64,000 bases of DNA, from positions 22,459 to 86,458 of the forward strand of contig NZ_JAEFCA010000004.1 in assembly GCF_016405855.1 (NCBI RefSeq), in the 5' to 3' direction. A program made the position numbers and the translations under genes. Shown here one piece after another: positions 34,089 to 43,971 of the stretch (the first letter of the stretch is position 1; each line of letters begins with the position of its first letter). The notes beneath the pieces were generated by a model. That model was not told the DNA's origin and searched no databases. It saw only the letters and a program-made list of their open reading frames with translations. The DNA comes from Flavobacterium sp. IB48. GTDB taxonomy: Bacteria; Bacteroidota; Bacteroidia; Flavobacteriales; Flavobacteriaceae.

Positions 34089-35681
34089 ATGAACGTTTCA
34101 TCCATTGTTAGTTTTTTACTAATAACAGGTTTAGTTGCCGTAATTTCAGCATTAAAAACTCGGAAAAAAAAGGTTCAGACAACAGATGGACTTTTTTTTG
34201 CCGATCGTAACAATAATTTTTTTATCGTTGGAGGAGCCTTACTATTGAGCAATATCAGTGCTAATCAGTTTATAGGCGAAAACGAATCTATTTACAATAA
34301 TAATATGAGCGTGATAGCATGGGGCGTAAGTTCTGTGCTAGCCATGCTTTTGGTTGCTGAGTTCTTCCTGCCAATTTATTTCCGTACTGGAGCCATGACC
34401 ATTCCAGATTATCTAGGAAAACGTTACGATCATTCTACTAAAAGACTAGTTTCGATAATATTTCTCTGCAGTTATGTGGTCAATTTGCTTCCTGCTGTTT
34501 TATATGGAGGCGCAGTTGCCTTAACCGGAATGTTTAATTTTTTACAACCTTTAGGATTAACCTATTGGCAGAACATTTGGTTTATGGTTTGGGTAATCGG
34601 ACTTACAGGATGTGCTTATTCTGTTTTAGGCGGTTTGCGCGCCATATCAATTAGTGACACGGTTTTAAGTATCGGATTGCTGACAATTGGAATTGCTTTT
34701 CCGTATTTTGGATTCAAATATTTAGGGAACGGAGATTGGTTTAAAGGTCTCAATATTCTGCTTTCAGAACACAAAGAACATTTAAATTCTATTGGCGGAT
34801 CTCAAGATGAGATTCCGCTTAATACCATTTTTACAGGAATGTTTATCATGAATCTGTACTATTGGGGAATGGAACAATTTATTGTGCAGCAAGCGCTTTC
34901 GGCCAAAAGTTTATCGCATAGTCAAAAAGGTATGGGATTGGCTTGTTTAGGAAAGTTGCTTTGCCCTTTCATTATTAATATTCCTGGTTTAGTTGGAGTT
35001 CATCTTTACGATAAATTAGAAAATACAGCAGAAGTTTTTCCGCTAGTAATAAAAGATACATTGCCAGGAGTAATGATTGGTTTAACTGCCGCTGTAGTTT
35101 TGGGTGCTGCAATTAGTACTTTTAATGCGGGACTTAATAGCAGTAGTACATTATTTGTGCTTAACCTCTATAAACCGTGGTTGGAGAAAAGAAACAAAGA
35201 AGTAACAGAAAGGCATCTGGTTTACACTGGACGCAAGTTTGAGATTATTGTCTCGGCTCTAGCAATGTTTTCAGCTCCATTTATCATTTTTAGCAAGGCA
35301 GGTTTTTATACCTATTTGCAGCAATTAGGAGGCATGTTTTGTGTGCCAATTTTTACCATTATTCTAGTAGGTTTTGTATTTAAAAAAGTACCGCCTCAAG
35401 CAGCAAAAATTGGGATGATATTTTTTATTCTTAGCTATATTATTTTTAATTACCTTCTAGATATTCAACTGCATTATCTGCATATGTTAGCTTTGCTATT
35501 TGTGCTTACTTCTGTATGTATGTTGGTGGTTTCTAAATTTTATCCTAGTTACAGTTATGCTGAAATTAAACTGGAATCGGTTGAATTAACTCCTTGGAAG
35601 AATCGATATTGGTATTTCGCCCTTTTATTGATTGGTATGCTGAGTATCTTTATATTATTTTCAAAATGGGGAGTCGCATAG
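34089..35681 (+). CDS. Sodium/sugar symporter (SSS family, SglT-like)
   Basis: 530 residues with about 14 transmembrane helices. Characteristic stretches: LLLSNISANQFIGENESIYN near residue 55, TGCAYSVLGGLRAISISDTV, and the ISTFNAGLNSSSTLF segment near 350. It resembles sodium/glucose cotransporters, so it should carry the monosaccharide freed by the periplasmic glycosidases into the cytoplasm. Translationally linked to the GntR gene. Confidence 0.88.
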   Translation: MNVSSIVSFLLITGLVAVISALKTRKKKVQTTDGLFFADRNNNFFIVGGALLLSNISANQFIGENESIYNNNMSVIAWGVSSVLAMLLVAEFFLPIYFRTGAMTIPDYLGKRYDHSTKRLVSIIFLCSYVVNLLPAVLYGGAVALTGMFNFLQPLGLTYWQNIWFMVWVIGLTGCAYSVLGGLRAISISDTVLSIGLLTIGIAFPYFGFKYLGNGDWFKGLNILLSEHKEHLNSIGGSQDEIPLNTIFTGMFIMNLYYWGMEQFIVQQALSAKSLSHSQKGMGLACLGKLLCPFIINIPGLVGVHLYDKLENTAEVFPLVIKDTLPGVMIGLTAAVVLGAAISTFNAGLNSSSTLFVLNLYKPWLEKRNKEVTERHLVYTGRKFEIIVSALAMFSAPFIIFSKAGFYTYLQQLGGMFCVPIFTIILVGFVFKKVPPQAAKIGMIFFILSYIIFNYLLDIQLHYLHMLALLFVLTSVCMLVVSKFYPSYSYAEIKLESVELTPWKNRYWYFALLLIGMLSIFILFSKWGVA

Positions 35682-35732
35682 TTCTAAAATTCTAAGAATC
35701 AGAGAAATTAAGATTTAAAACTTTTTGATAGA

Positions 35733-35756
35733 GATGCACTATAGTGCATCTTTTTT
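35733..35756 (+). terminator. Terminator after the symporter gene
   Basis: GATGCACTATAGTGCATC (35733-35750) is a perfect palindrome followed by TTTTTT. The remainder of the 447-bp gap is AT-rich, with the susC promoter at its right end and no supported gene. Confidence 0.85.
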
Positions 35757-35983
35757 GTTTCACTTAAGAAGTAAAATCTTGTTTTTTTTTGAAAATTAAG
35801 TTTGCTAGACTAGGAATTAAATTCATACGATTTTCCTTGTTTTAAGCATAATACTTCTAATGTTTTGTCTGATATTTCTTTAAAACGATTCGCTATCTAT
35901 TCTGTTTTTCGTTTTTATTCCTGTGTATTTGTATTAAAGACGAAATAAATCACTGAAAAAAATAGCAAATTCTTAAACATAAA

Positions 35984-36040
35984 TTTGGATGTAATAAAAA
36001 TATTTGTATGTTTGTAATGTTGTAGTATAGTATAGTATAA
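35984..36040 (+). promoter_or_regulatory. susC promoter with GntR-type operator candidate 4
   Basis: TTTG (35984-35987), 19 nt, TATGTTTG (36007-36014): a full Bacteroidota promoter. TTGTAGTATAG starts at 36020 and is extended by two more TAGTA units to 36040, placing it across the expected transcription start, a typical repressor position. An 89-nt leader follows. Confidence 0.7.
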
Positions 36041-36128
36041 GTCAATTCGTTTTCTCATATTCTAGATGCTCAATAAACAAATAAAAAAACTAACTCTCTA
36101 ATTTATTAACTAAAAAAACCAAATTATT

Positions 36129-39100
36129 ATGAGAATTGCAATAAGATACTTATGCTTCTTAGTAGTTATGCTTTCTGCCGGTACAGTTTATTCCCAAACC
36201 ATAACCGGTAAAGTTACAGATAATGAAAACTTACCTTTGCCTGGAGCAACCATTCTGGTAAAAGGTACTAAGATTTCTACAGCTACAGACATTGATGGTA
36301 GTTACAAATTAACAAACGTAAAATCTGGCTCCACACTAGAATTTAGTTTCATCGGATTTGATTCAAAGACTGCAACAGCAAGTAAATCTGAAATTAATAT
36401 TTCTTTGACTCCAAGTACACAAGAACTGACTGAAGTTGTAATCGTGGGGGCCAAAATGAAAAAAGGAGATTTAACAGGAGCTGTAAGTAGTGTTTCTGGT
36501 GACAAGCTTCGAGAGGTTCCTACGCCAAACGTAGTGCAAGCACTTCAAGGGCGTAGTTCTGGTGTATATGTGCAACAAAGTGCTGTTCCTGGTCAAGCAG
36601 GTTCAATTAGAATTAGGGGGAATAATTCTCTAAACTTTGGAGGTAACCCAATATTTGTAATTGATGGTTTGATTACCGATAGCAATTTTGAAAACATTAA
36701 CCCTGACGATATTGCGAGTATGGAAATTCTTAAAGATGCTTCTGCTACCGCATTATATGGTTCAAGAGCGGCTAATGGAGTAATCGTAATTACAACCAAA
36801 AAAGGTTCAAGAACAGGAGAAGCAAAAATACAGTATGATAGCTGGACAGGTGTATCTGAATTTGCAAGAACTATCCCTTTGATGAATGGCCAGCAGTTAT
36901 TTGATCTAAGAGTTGATGCTTATGCAAATCGCTATATGGATGAACATCCAGGGGCTGATCGTGCTGCTTATATCAATCAAATTAAATCAGATGGTTCTAC
37001 AGTATTTGCGCCTTATGAATTGGAATCTTATAGAACTGGTAAAAGTTACAATTGGTTAGACCAAGTAACGCGTTCAGGCTTTCAAACTAACCATAATTTA
37101 AGCTTTAGCGGAGGAGGAGAGAAAGGAACTTATTTTGTAAGCTTTAATTATGTTGACCAAGAGGGACTTCTTAAAAACTCTGATTTTAAAAGATATAACG
37201 GAAAAATTAACCTTACGCAAGATTTAAAATCATGGTTGCAGTTCGGTACCAATACTACTTTTTCAAGAAGTGAAACTAACTATCAAGAAGGAAGCGCTTT
37301 TGGAGTGGCATTGGGAGCAAATCCATTATTGCCTATAGATCCTAAGGCTACTTATCTTAGATATGGTGAAGTATTTGACCAAAATCTTTATAATCCGATA
37401 AAAAGTCTTGATATCATAAATTCAAGTACACGTAATAGACTTACAAGCAGTAATTTTTTAAGCCTAAAACCAGTAAAAGGACTTGATATCAGAACTACTC
37501 TTTCTATAGACGTTACAGATCAGGCAAACTTTGATTATGTGCCAAGTTATACAGGGCAGTCGCTTAGAAACTCTATGAACGGAGAAGCGCATCATTACAG
37601 ATATTCACAATTTAATTACCAATGGGATAATACCGCAACTTATAGCAGAGTCTTTGCTGAAAAGCATGATGTAAGTTTAATGGGAGGATTCTCTGTGATG
37701 AGCAACTCAGATAATTCAACCGATGTTAGAGCTCGCGGATTTGTTAGTGATGATTTGACCTATATGGCTTTATCTGGTGCTTATCAAAAAGATAATGCGC
37801 AGTTGGGTTCAAAATTTACAAATTATTCAAACCAATCGTATTTCGCTAGATTGAACTATACTTTTGATGGAAAGTATAATATTACAGGTACAATAAGAAG
37901 AGATGGTTCTTCTAAATTCGGTCCTAACAACAAATGGGGAACCTTTCCTTCAGTAGCAGGAAGTTGGGATATTGCTAAAGAAAATTTCCTTCAAGGATTT
38001 GAAAAATTAAGCCAGCTTAAGTTTCGTGTAGGATATGGTATGGTTGGTAATCAGAATGTGGATCCTTACAGATATTTTGCCTTGTATAATGCACAAGTGA
38101 GCAACAATTCTGGGACTTATGTGTCTGACAACTATATTGATAATTTTGATTTAAGATGGGAAAAACAAAAACAATTTAATATTGGGTTAGATGCTGGTTT
38201 CTTCCAAAACAGACTGACTGCAAGTGCTAACTATTTCCATATAAATAATGACGACCTTTTAATGATTCGCAATATGCCAGTTTCATCTGGATATAAATAC
38301 AAGCTGGATAATATTGGTGCTACTACTAATCAGGGTTTCGAATTAGAGCTTAGCGGCGACATTATTAAAAACAAAGATTTAAGATGGAATGTTTCTGCTA
38401 ACATATCATCAGCAAAAAATAAGGTTACAAAACTTTATGGAGATGCTACAGAGATATACAATTTAGGTGGTTATAGCAACAATGAGATCCAACGTACAGG
38501 AAACTTTTTCTTAGGCCAATCAGTAAACACAGTTTATGTATTTCAATATGATGGTATAGCACAACAAGGAGAAGACCTTAGCAAAGTAAATTACGGAAGC
38601 CGAACTGTTCAGCCTGGAGATATTAAAATTAAAGATCGTAATGGAGACGGTGTAATAAACGATCAGGACAGATATGTGGTTGGTGATTTAAATCCTGATT
38701 ATTATGGTGGTTTTTCTACAGATGTTAATTACAAAGGTTTTGGATTAAATGCCGTATTTGCTTATTCAATAGGAGGTAAGAGACCAAGCGGAACTTACGA
38801 AAGTTACATGAACTCAGGAGGAATGAGTGCAGCACACACAGATCTTTTGGATCGTTGGACTCCTACTAATACTAATACAGATGTGCCAAGAGCTTATTAT
38901 GGAGGAGGAAGATATACTTTAGGCGAAACAGATAAGGCAATTCAAGACGCTTCATTCTTAAGATTAAATGCACTTACATTATCGTATACATTAAAAGATA
39001 AAGTTGCAGAAAGTGTTTTTCTTAGAAACGCAAGATTTTATCTAACAGGATCTAATTTATTTATCATTACTAAGTATAAAGGCTATGATCCTGAAGGAGG

Positions 39101-39155
39101 AGATTCTTATCCAATGTCTAGAATGATAGTTATGGGATTAAATGTAACTCTTTAA
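36129..39155 (+). CDS. SusC-like TonB-dependent receptor of the glycan locus
   Basis: 1008 residues. Signal peptide (FLVVMLSAGTVYSQ), carboxypeptidase-D-like domain (about 22-100, GKVTDNENLPLPGATILVKG), TonB-box region EVVIVGAKMKKG, plug (VVQALQGRSSGVYVQQ) and barrel, ending RMIVMGLNVTL. No STN domain, so it is not of the FecR-signalling type, consistent with control by the GntR regulator instead. The susD gene follows after 26 nt. Confidence 0.95.
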   Translation: MRIAIRYLCFLVVMLSAGTVYSQTITGKVTDNENLPLPGATILVKGTKISTATDIDGSYKLTNVKSGSTLEFSFIGFDSKTATASKSEINISLTPSTQELTEVVIVGAKMKKGDLTGAVSSVSGDKLREVPTPNVVQALQGRSSGVYVQQSAVPGQAGSIRIRGNNSLNFGGNPIFVIDGLITDSNFENINPDDIASMEILKDASATALYGSRAANGVIVITTKKGSRTGEAKIQYDSWTGVSEFARTIPLMNGQQLFDLRVDAYANRYMDEHPGADRAAYINQIKSDGSTVFAPYELESYRTGKSYNWLDQVTRSGFQTNHNLSFSGGGEKGTYFVSFNYVDQEGLLKNSDFKRYNGKINLTQDLKSWLQFGTNTTFSRSETNYQEGSAFGVALGANPLLPIDPKATYLRYGEVFDQNLYNPIKSLDIINSSTRNRLTSSNFLSLKPVKGLDIRTTLSIDVTDQANFDYVPSYTGQSLRNSMNGEAHHYRYSQFNYQWDNTATYSRVFAEKHDVSLMGGFSVMSNSDNSTDVRARGFVSDDLTYMALSGAYQKDNAQLGSKFTNYSNQSYFARLNYTFDGKYNITGTIRRDGSSKFGPNNKWGTFPSVAGSWDIAKENFLQGFEKLSQLKFRVGYGMVGNQNVDPYRYFALYNAQVSNNSGTYVSDNYIDNFDLRWEKQKQFNIGLDAGFFQNRLTASANYFHINNDDLLMIRNMPVSSGYKYKLDNIGATTNQGFELELSGDIIKNKDLRWNVSANISSAKNKVTKLYGDATEIYNLGGYSNNEIQRTGNFFLGQSVNTVYVFQYDGIAQQGEDLSKVNYGSRTVQPGDIKIKDRNGDGVINDQDRYVVGDLNPDYYGGFSTDVNYKGFGLNAVFAYSIGGKRPSGTYESYMNSGGMSAAHTDLLDRWTPTNTNTDVPRAYYGGGRYTLGETDKAIQDASFLRLNALTLSYTLKDKVAESVFLRNARFYLTGSNLFIITKYKGYDPEGGDSYPMSRMIVMGLNVTL

Positions 39156-39181
39156 TCAAATTAATTTTAAAAATTATTTTT

Positions 39182-40714
39182 ATGAAAGCAAAAATTATAG
39201 CCTTTATGGCTCTAGCTATATTATCAGGATCCTGCTCTTCAGATTTTTTGGATGAAGACCCTAAAAGTTCACTTACTGCTGCCCAAGCTTATGGCAGTTT
39301 AGGAAAAATAGAACCTGTTCTATTAGGAGCTATAACGAATTGGAGAAATATGCAAAAAGACCGTGCTGGTCTTTATACTTCTCTTGGTACAGACGAAGCG
39401 CAACAAGGAGCTTTGCAGGTAACTGGAGATGCAAACCAAGCAGGACTTGATTTGTACAATGGTTTTTTAAGCCAGGAGAATCAGGCAATTGGGCAATTAT
39501 GGAATGACAGATGGCCAGTAATTGAAGTAGCGGCACAATCTATTAGAGCATTAGGAATCAATACTGAAGAAGATAGCGCAAAACGTGACCTTTTAATGGG
39601 GGAAGCTAGTTTTTTAAGAGCTACATTAATGTTTGAGCTTACACAATATTGGGGAGAAATACCAATTAACGATAAAGCAAAATCGGCAGAATTTGGCTTA
39701 AAACGTCAGCCTCTACCTTTGGTGTATTCTTATATAGTTGCCGATTTGGAAAGAGCAGTTGAAAAACTTCCTGCAACACAGAGCAATCCTGCATTTCCTG
39801 CAAAAGGAGTGGCTCAAGCACTATTAGGGAAAGTATATCTATATGCTCCACAAGCGTCAGGATACCGTGATTATGCCAAAGCAAAACAATGGTTTGAAGA
39901 AGTTATTAAATCTGGAAAATACAGTTTATTGCCTAATTATGCAGATGTTTTTAGCCCAGATCATGCTAACTCTCCAGAATCTTTATACGAATGGCAGTAT
40001 ACTAATAACTGGCCAGATAACAACCAAATACAATGGCAGACAGGCTCAAGAGTTTTGGCTAACATGGATCAGTACGCTTATTTTGGTGGTTATGACTTAA
40101 TTCTTCCTACTCAATATTGCTATAAAGATAAAACTGATGGAGGAATATGGGAAGCAGGTGATATGCGTAAAGCGGCGAGCATTCGTTATGACTTTACCTA
40201 TAAAGGAGTTGTGCCAACACTTCCAGCTGGTTTTGGTGGTGATGAGTTGGATCCGCACATTAAAAAATACGAAGATATTCGTGTAGATGGAAAACAATCG
40301 TTTTGGAATTCAGGAAAAAACAAACCATATATCAGATACTCTGACGTATTACTTAGCTACGCAGAATGTTTAAATGAATTAGGAAACACAACAGAAGCCG
40401 AAGGATATGTAAATCAGGTTCGTACAAGAGCTTTTGGAGGAACATTGCCTGATGCTATGAAATGGAGTGGACTTTCTCAAACGCAATTTAGAGTTCAAAT
40501 TTTGGATGAACGTATGCGTGAATTAGCTTTTGAAGGTTGGAGAAGAATGGATCTTATTCGTACAGGAAAATTGGTAGAATTAGTAGGTGCTCGCAACAAA
40601 TGGGCTAAACAAAACGGTACAATTGCTGAATTTCACAACCGTTATCCTATTCCGATTGGAGAGATCAAGCTTAATGATGAAATTGGTCCAGAGGATCAAA
40701 ATCCTGGTTATTAA
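39182..40714 (+). CDS. SusD-like lipoprotein of the glycan locus
   Basis: 510 residues; lipoprotein signal (MALAILSGSCSS, Cys18). SusD core (GEASFLRATLMFELTQYWGE) and RagB C-terminal region (RMRELAFEGWRRMDLIRTGK, NRYPIPIGEIKLND, ending EDQNPGY). Partner of the SusC just upstream for capture of oligosaccharides at the surface. Confidence 0.95.
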   Translation: MKAKIIAFMALAILSGSCSSDFLDEDPKSSLTAAQAYGSLGKIEPVLLGAITNWRNMQKDRAGLYTSLGTDEAQQGALQVTGDANQAGLDLYNGFLSQENQAIGQLWNDRWPVIEVAAQSIRALGINTEEDSAKRDLLMGEASFLRATLMFELTQYWGEIPINDKAKSAEFGLKRQPLPLVYSYIVADLERAVEKLPATQSNPAFPAKGVAQALLGKVYLYAPQASGYRDYAKAKQWFEEVIKSGKYSLLPNYADVFSPDHANSPESLYEWQYTNNWPDNNQIQWQTGSRVLANMDQYAYFGGYDLILPTQYCYKDKTDGGIWEAGDMRKAASIRYDFTYKGVVPTLPAGFGGDELDPHIKKYEDIRVDGKQSFWNSGKNKPYIRYSDVLLSYAECLNELGNTTEAEGYVNQVRTRAFGGTLPDAMKWSGLSQTQFRVQILDERMRELAFEGWRRMDLIRTGKLVELVGARNKWAKQNGTIAEFHNRYPIPIGEIKLNDEIGPEDQNPGY

Positions 40715-40790
40715 TATCTAAAAAAACTTTAAATAGTAATTTTTTATTTTTTGGTCATGTGATTTGGTTAATATCACAGTTTTGATTTGT

Positions 40791-40862
40791 AATGCCATTT
40801 TGGGTATAGGTGTAGTAACAGTAGTGAGCTTTTCTGTTAGAAACTGAGCCCAAAATGGCATT
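40791..40862 (+). terminator. Large nested stem-loop between susD and the GH2 gene
   Basis: AATGCCATTTTGGG (40791-40804) is the exact reverse complement of 40849-40862; inside, TAACAG (40817-40822) pairs with CTGTTA (40834-40839). No long T-run follows, only CCTATTTTAA. It could end most susCD transcripts, stabilise them, or let a fraction read on into GH2. Confidence 0.6.
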
Positions 40863-40904
40863 CCTATTTTAATAAATTACAATTTTATAATCATTCAAAT
40901 AACA

Positions 40905-43850
40905 ATGAAATTCTATACTATTCAGTTTTATCTCTATTTATTTGTTTTAAACGCCTTATCGTTAAATTTTTATGCTCAAAATAGAGTAAGCTTAAATTCT
41001 TCTGATATTGCTTGGAAAGTAAAACCCCAAGCAGAAATTGGAAAAGACAGTCTTAAAATATTTACTCCAAACTATTCAGATGCCGATTGGGTAAAAGCAG
41101 TTGTTCCGGGAACTGTCTTTAATTCTTATGTAGTAAGCGGATTAGAAAAAGATCCAAATTTCGGCGATAATATTTATCAAGTCGACAAAGCAAAATATGA
41201 CCGCAGTTTCTGGTATCGAACAGAATTTACGATTCCTGAAAACTTCACTAAAGAAATTATCTGGCTTAATTTTGAAGGAATAAATCGCGAAGGAGAAATT
41301 TATCTTAACGGAAAAAAAATCGCAGTTTTAAGCGGTATGATGCAGCGAGGAAAATTTGATATTACAAAATTGGTGCATCGTAAAGCAAAAAACGTTTTAA
41401 ACATTCTGGTAAGCATTCCTAAACAGCCTTTAAACAATTACGGAAGCCCAACTTATATTTCTAGCGCTGGCTGGGACTGGATGCCATATGTTCCAGGATT
41501 AAATTCAGGTGTTACAGATGACGTATTCTTAAGCAACACTGATAAAGTAACTATTGCAGATCCTTGGGTTCATACCAGCTTGCCAACAAATGCTCGTGCC
41601 GATCTTGAAATAAAAGTAGACCTTAAAAATTCATCAGCACAAAATCAGGAAGGTGTTCTTACCGGAGTTATTATGCCAGGAAATATCACTTTTTCTAAAA
41701 AAGTAAGTCTTGATGCCGATGGAATTACAAATGTAAAATTAACAAAAGAACAGTTTCCAGAACTTTCCATTCAAAATCCGAAATTATGGTGGCCAAACGG
41801 TTACGGAGATCCTAATTTATACACTTGTCAGTTTACGTTTAAAATTGGAAATGTAGTTTCAGATAGCCAGAAAATAACTTTTGGCATCAAAAAATATACT
41901 TATGATACAGAAGGTGGCGTGCTCCATATTTCCATTAACGGAAAACGTGTTTTCTTGAAAGGAGGAAACTGGGGAATGAGCGAATACATGCTGAGATGCA
42001 GAGGCGAAGAATATGACTTGAAAGTCAAACTTCATAAAGAAATGAATTACAATATCATTCGCAATTGGTTAGGCTCAACTACAGACGACGAATTTTATCA
42101 GGCCTGCGATAAATACGGTATAATGGTTTGGGATGATTTCTGGCTGAATGCCAATCCAAATCTGCCATTAGATATTCACGTTTTCAACAGTAATGTAATC
42201 GAGAAAATAAAACGCGTTAGAAACCATGCAAGTATTGCACTTTGGTGCGGCAATAACGAAGGTCTTCCGCAACCTCCATTAAATGGTTGGATTGCCGAAA
42301 ATGTAAAAACATTCGACAACAACGATCGTTATTATCAGCCATGCTCCAATACAGGAAATTTAAGCGGAAGCGGACTTTGGGGAAATAAAGATCCGAGATT
42401 CTATTTTACAAAATATCCAGAACCTTATGCAGGAACAGGCGACGGACCAAGCTGGGGATTAAGATCTGAAATAGGTACAGCCGTTTTTCCTAATATAGAA
42501 AGCTTCAAGAAATTTATTCCAGAAAAAGACTGGTGGCCAAGAAACGATATGTGGGACAAGCATTTCTTTGGACAAAAAGCATTCAATGCAACTCCAGATA
42601 ATTATGATAAAAGCATAAACGAGCGCTATGGAAAACCTAACAATTTGGAAGAATACACAAGAAAAGCCCAATTATTAAACATTGAAACTAACAAAGCCAT
42701 GTATGAAGGATGGTTAGACCATATGTGGGAAGACGCTTCGGGAATTATGATCTGGATGAGCCAGTCGTCTTATCCAAGTATGGTGTGGCAGACTTACGAT
42801 TATTATTACGATTTAACGGGAGCCTATTGGGGCGTAAAATCGGCTTGCGAGCCTATGCACATTCAGTGGAGTCCAGTGAATAATTCGGTAAAAGTAATTA
42901 ATACCACAGGAACCGATTATAAAAATCTAAAGGCAGAAGCTATTGTCTACAATTTAGATGGAAAACCAGTGACGAAATTCCAACAAAATGCCGTTGTAGA
43001 TTCTTATTCAAATACAGCAACAGAAAGCTTTGTGATTCCGTTTTACTCGAATCAGAAAGATTTGGCTTTTCAAAAGAATGTTACAGCATCTTCTACAGAT
43101 GGAGGAAATGTAAAAGACATTGTTGACGGTGATTCTAATACCAGATGGGCAAGTAATTCAACAGACAATGAATGGATTTACGTAGATCTTGAAAACGAAT
43201 ACGTGATCAATCGCGTGACTCTAAATTGGGAAAATGCTTTTGGGAAAGAATATAAAATTCAGATAAGTTCAGATGCAAAAAACTGGACCGATGCAAGTGT
43301 AATAAAAGACGGAAAACAAGGACTTCAAAATATAGCATTTGATGAGGTAAAAGGACGTTATGTTCGAATGTTAGGCATAAAACGAGGTTCTGGATGGGGT
43401 TATTCTTTATACGATTTTCAGGTTTTTGGAGCAGAAAATAGTACAGATACTTCAGATTTAAGTCCAGTGCATTTTATTCGCTTAAAGCTAAAAGACGCTC
43501 AGAACAAGGTAATCAGTGAGAATTTTTATTGGAGAGGAACCAATATGAAAGATTTTACAGCATTGAACAAACTGCCAAAAGCAAACGTAAATGTAACTTC
43601 GAAAGTGGTAAAACAAAACGGAAAATATGTGGTAAAAGCAAAAGTTTCCAGTACATCAGGAATTGCTTTTGGAATTCAGATGCAGGTTTTAAATGATAAA
43701 TCAGGAACTCAGATATTACCCGCAATTGCAAGCGACAGCTATTTCACTTTGTTAAAAGGAGAAAGCAAAGAAGTTATAATAGAATTTGATGAATCAGCTT
43801 TAAAAAATGGAGAAAAGCCAGTTGTAAAAGCGATTCCATACAATAAATAA
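40905..43850 (+). CDS. GH2 family exo-glycosidase with C-terminal CBM32/discoidin domain
   Basis: 981 residues; signal peptide (ending LSLNFYAQ). Sugar-binding and Ig-like domains, then the GH2 barrel: GWDWMPYVPGLNSGV, acid/base E452 in CGNNEG and nucleophile candidate E522 in RSEIG. The pattern is nearest to beta-mannosidase/exo-beta-glucosaminidase type members rather than LacZ. A F5/8-type domain lies at about residues 725-845 (VTASSTDGGNVKDIVDGDSN, then TRWAS). Acts on a beta-linked terminal sugar; exact specificity open. Confidence 0.85.
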   Translation: MKFYTIQFYLYLFVLNALSLNFYAQNRVSLNSSDIAWKVKPQAEIGKDSLKIFTPNYSDADWVKAVVPGTVFNSYVVSGLEKDPNFGDNIYQVDKAKYDRSFWYRTEFTIPENFTKEIIWLNFEGINREGEIYLNGKKIAVLSGMMQRGKFDITKLVHRKAKNVLNILVSIPKQPLNNYGSPTYISSAGWDWMPYVPGLNSGVTDDVFLSNTDKVTIADPWVHTSLPTNARADLEIKVDLKNSSAQNQEGVLTGVIMPGNITFSKKVSLDADGITNVKLTKEQFPELSIQNPKLWWPNGYGDPNLYTCQFTFKIGNVVSDSQKITFGIKKYTYDTEGGVLHISINGKRVFLKGGNWGMSEYMLRCRGEEYDLKVKLHKEMNYNIIRNWLGSTTDDEFYQACDKYGIMVWDDFWLNANPNLPLDIHVFNSNVIEKIKRVRNHASIALWCGNNEGLPQPPLNGWIAENVKTFDNNDRYYQPCSNTGNLSGSGLWGNKDPRFYFTKYPEPYAGTGDGPSWGLRSEIGTAVFPNIESFKKFIPEKDWWPRNDMWDKHFFGQKAFNATPDNYDKSINERYGKPNNLEEYTRKAQLLNIETNKAMYEGWLDHMWEDASGIMIWMSQSSYPSMVWQTYDYYYDLTGAYWGVKSACEPMHIQWSPVNNSVKVINTTGTDYKNLKAEAIVYNLDGKPVTKFQQNAVVDSYSNTATESFVIPFYSNQKDLAFQKNVTASSTDGGNVKDIVDGDSNTRWASNSTDNEWIYVDLENEYVINRVTLNWENAFGKEYKIQISSDAKNWTDASVIKDGKQGLQNIAFDEVKGRYVRMLGIKRGSGWGYSLYDFQVFGAENSTDTSDLSPVHFIRLKLKDAQNKVISENFYWRGTNMKDFTALNKLPKANVNVTSKVVKQNGKYVVKAKVSSTSGIAFGIQMQVLNDKSGTQILPAIASDSYFTLLKGESKEVIIEFDESALKNGEKPVVKAIPYNK

Positions 43851-43858
43851 GAGTTCTA

Positions 43859-43896
43859 TTTCTACAAGGTTTCTAAAAACCTTGTAGAAATTTTTT
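43859..43896 (+). terminator. Terminator after the GH2 gene
   Basis: TTTCTACAAGGTTT (43859-43872) pairs perfectly with AAACCTTGTAGAAA (43877-43890), followed by TTTTTT. Confidence 0.9.
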
Positions 43897-43971
43897 AAAG
43901 TTTTTTAATACAAATTAGGGCAGATTAAAAATTATTATAATTTCTTTAATCTGTGGCAAAAGAATAAAACT

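Noticed and set aside
36020-36040. TAGTA repeats as a simple microsatellite
   Set aside because: Related copies occur at three other promoters with fixed placement to the -7 boxes, so an operator is more likely than slippage.
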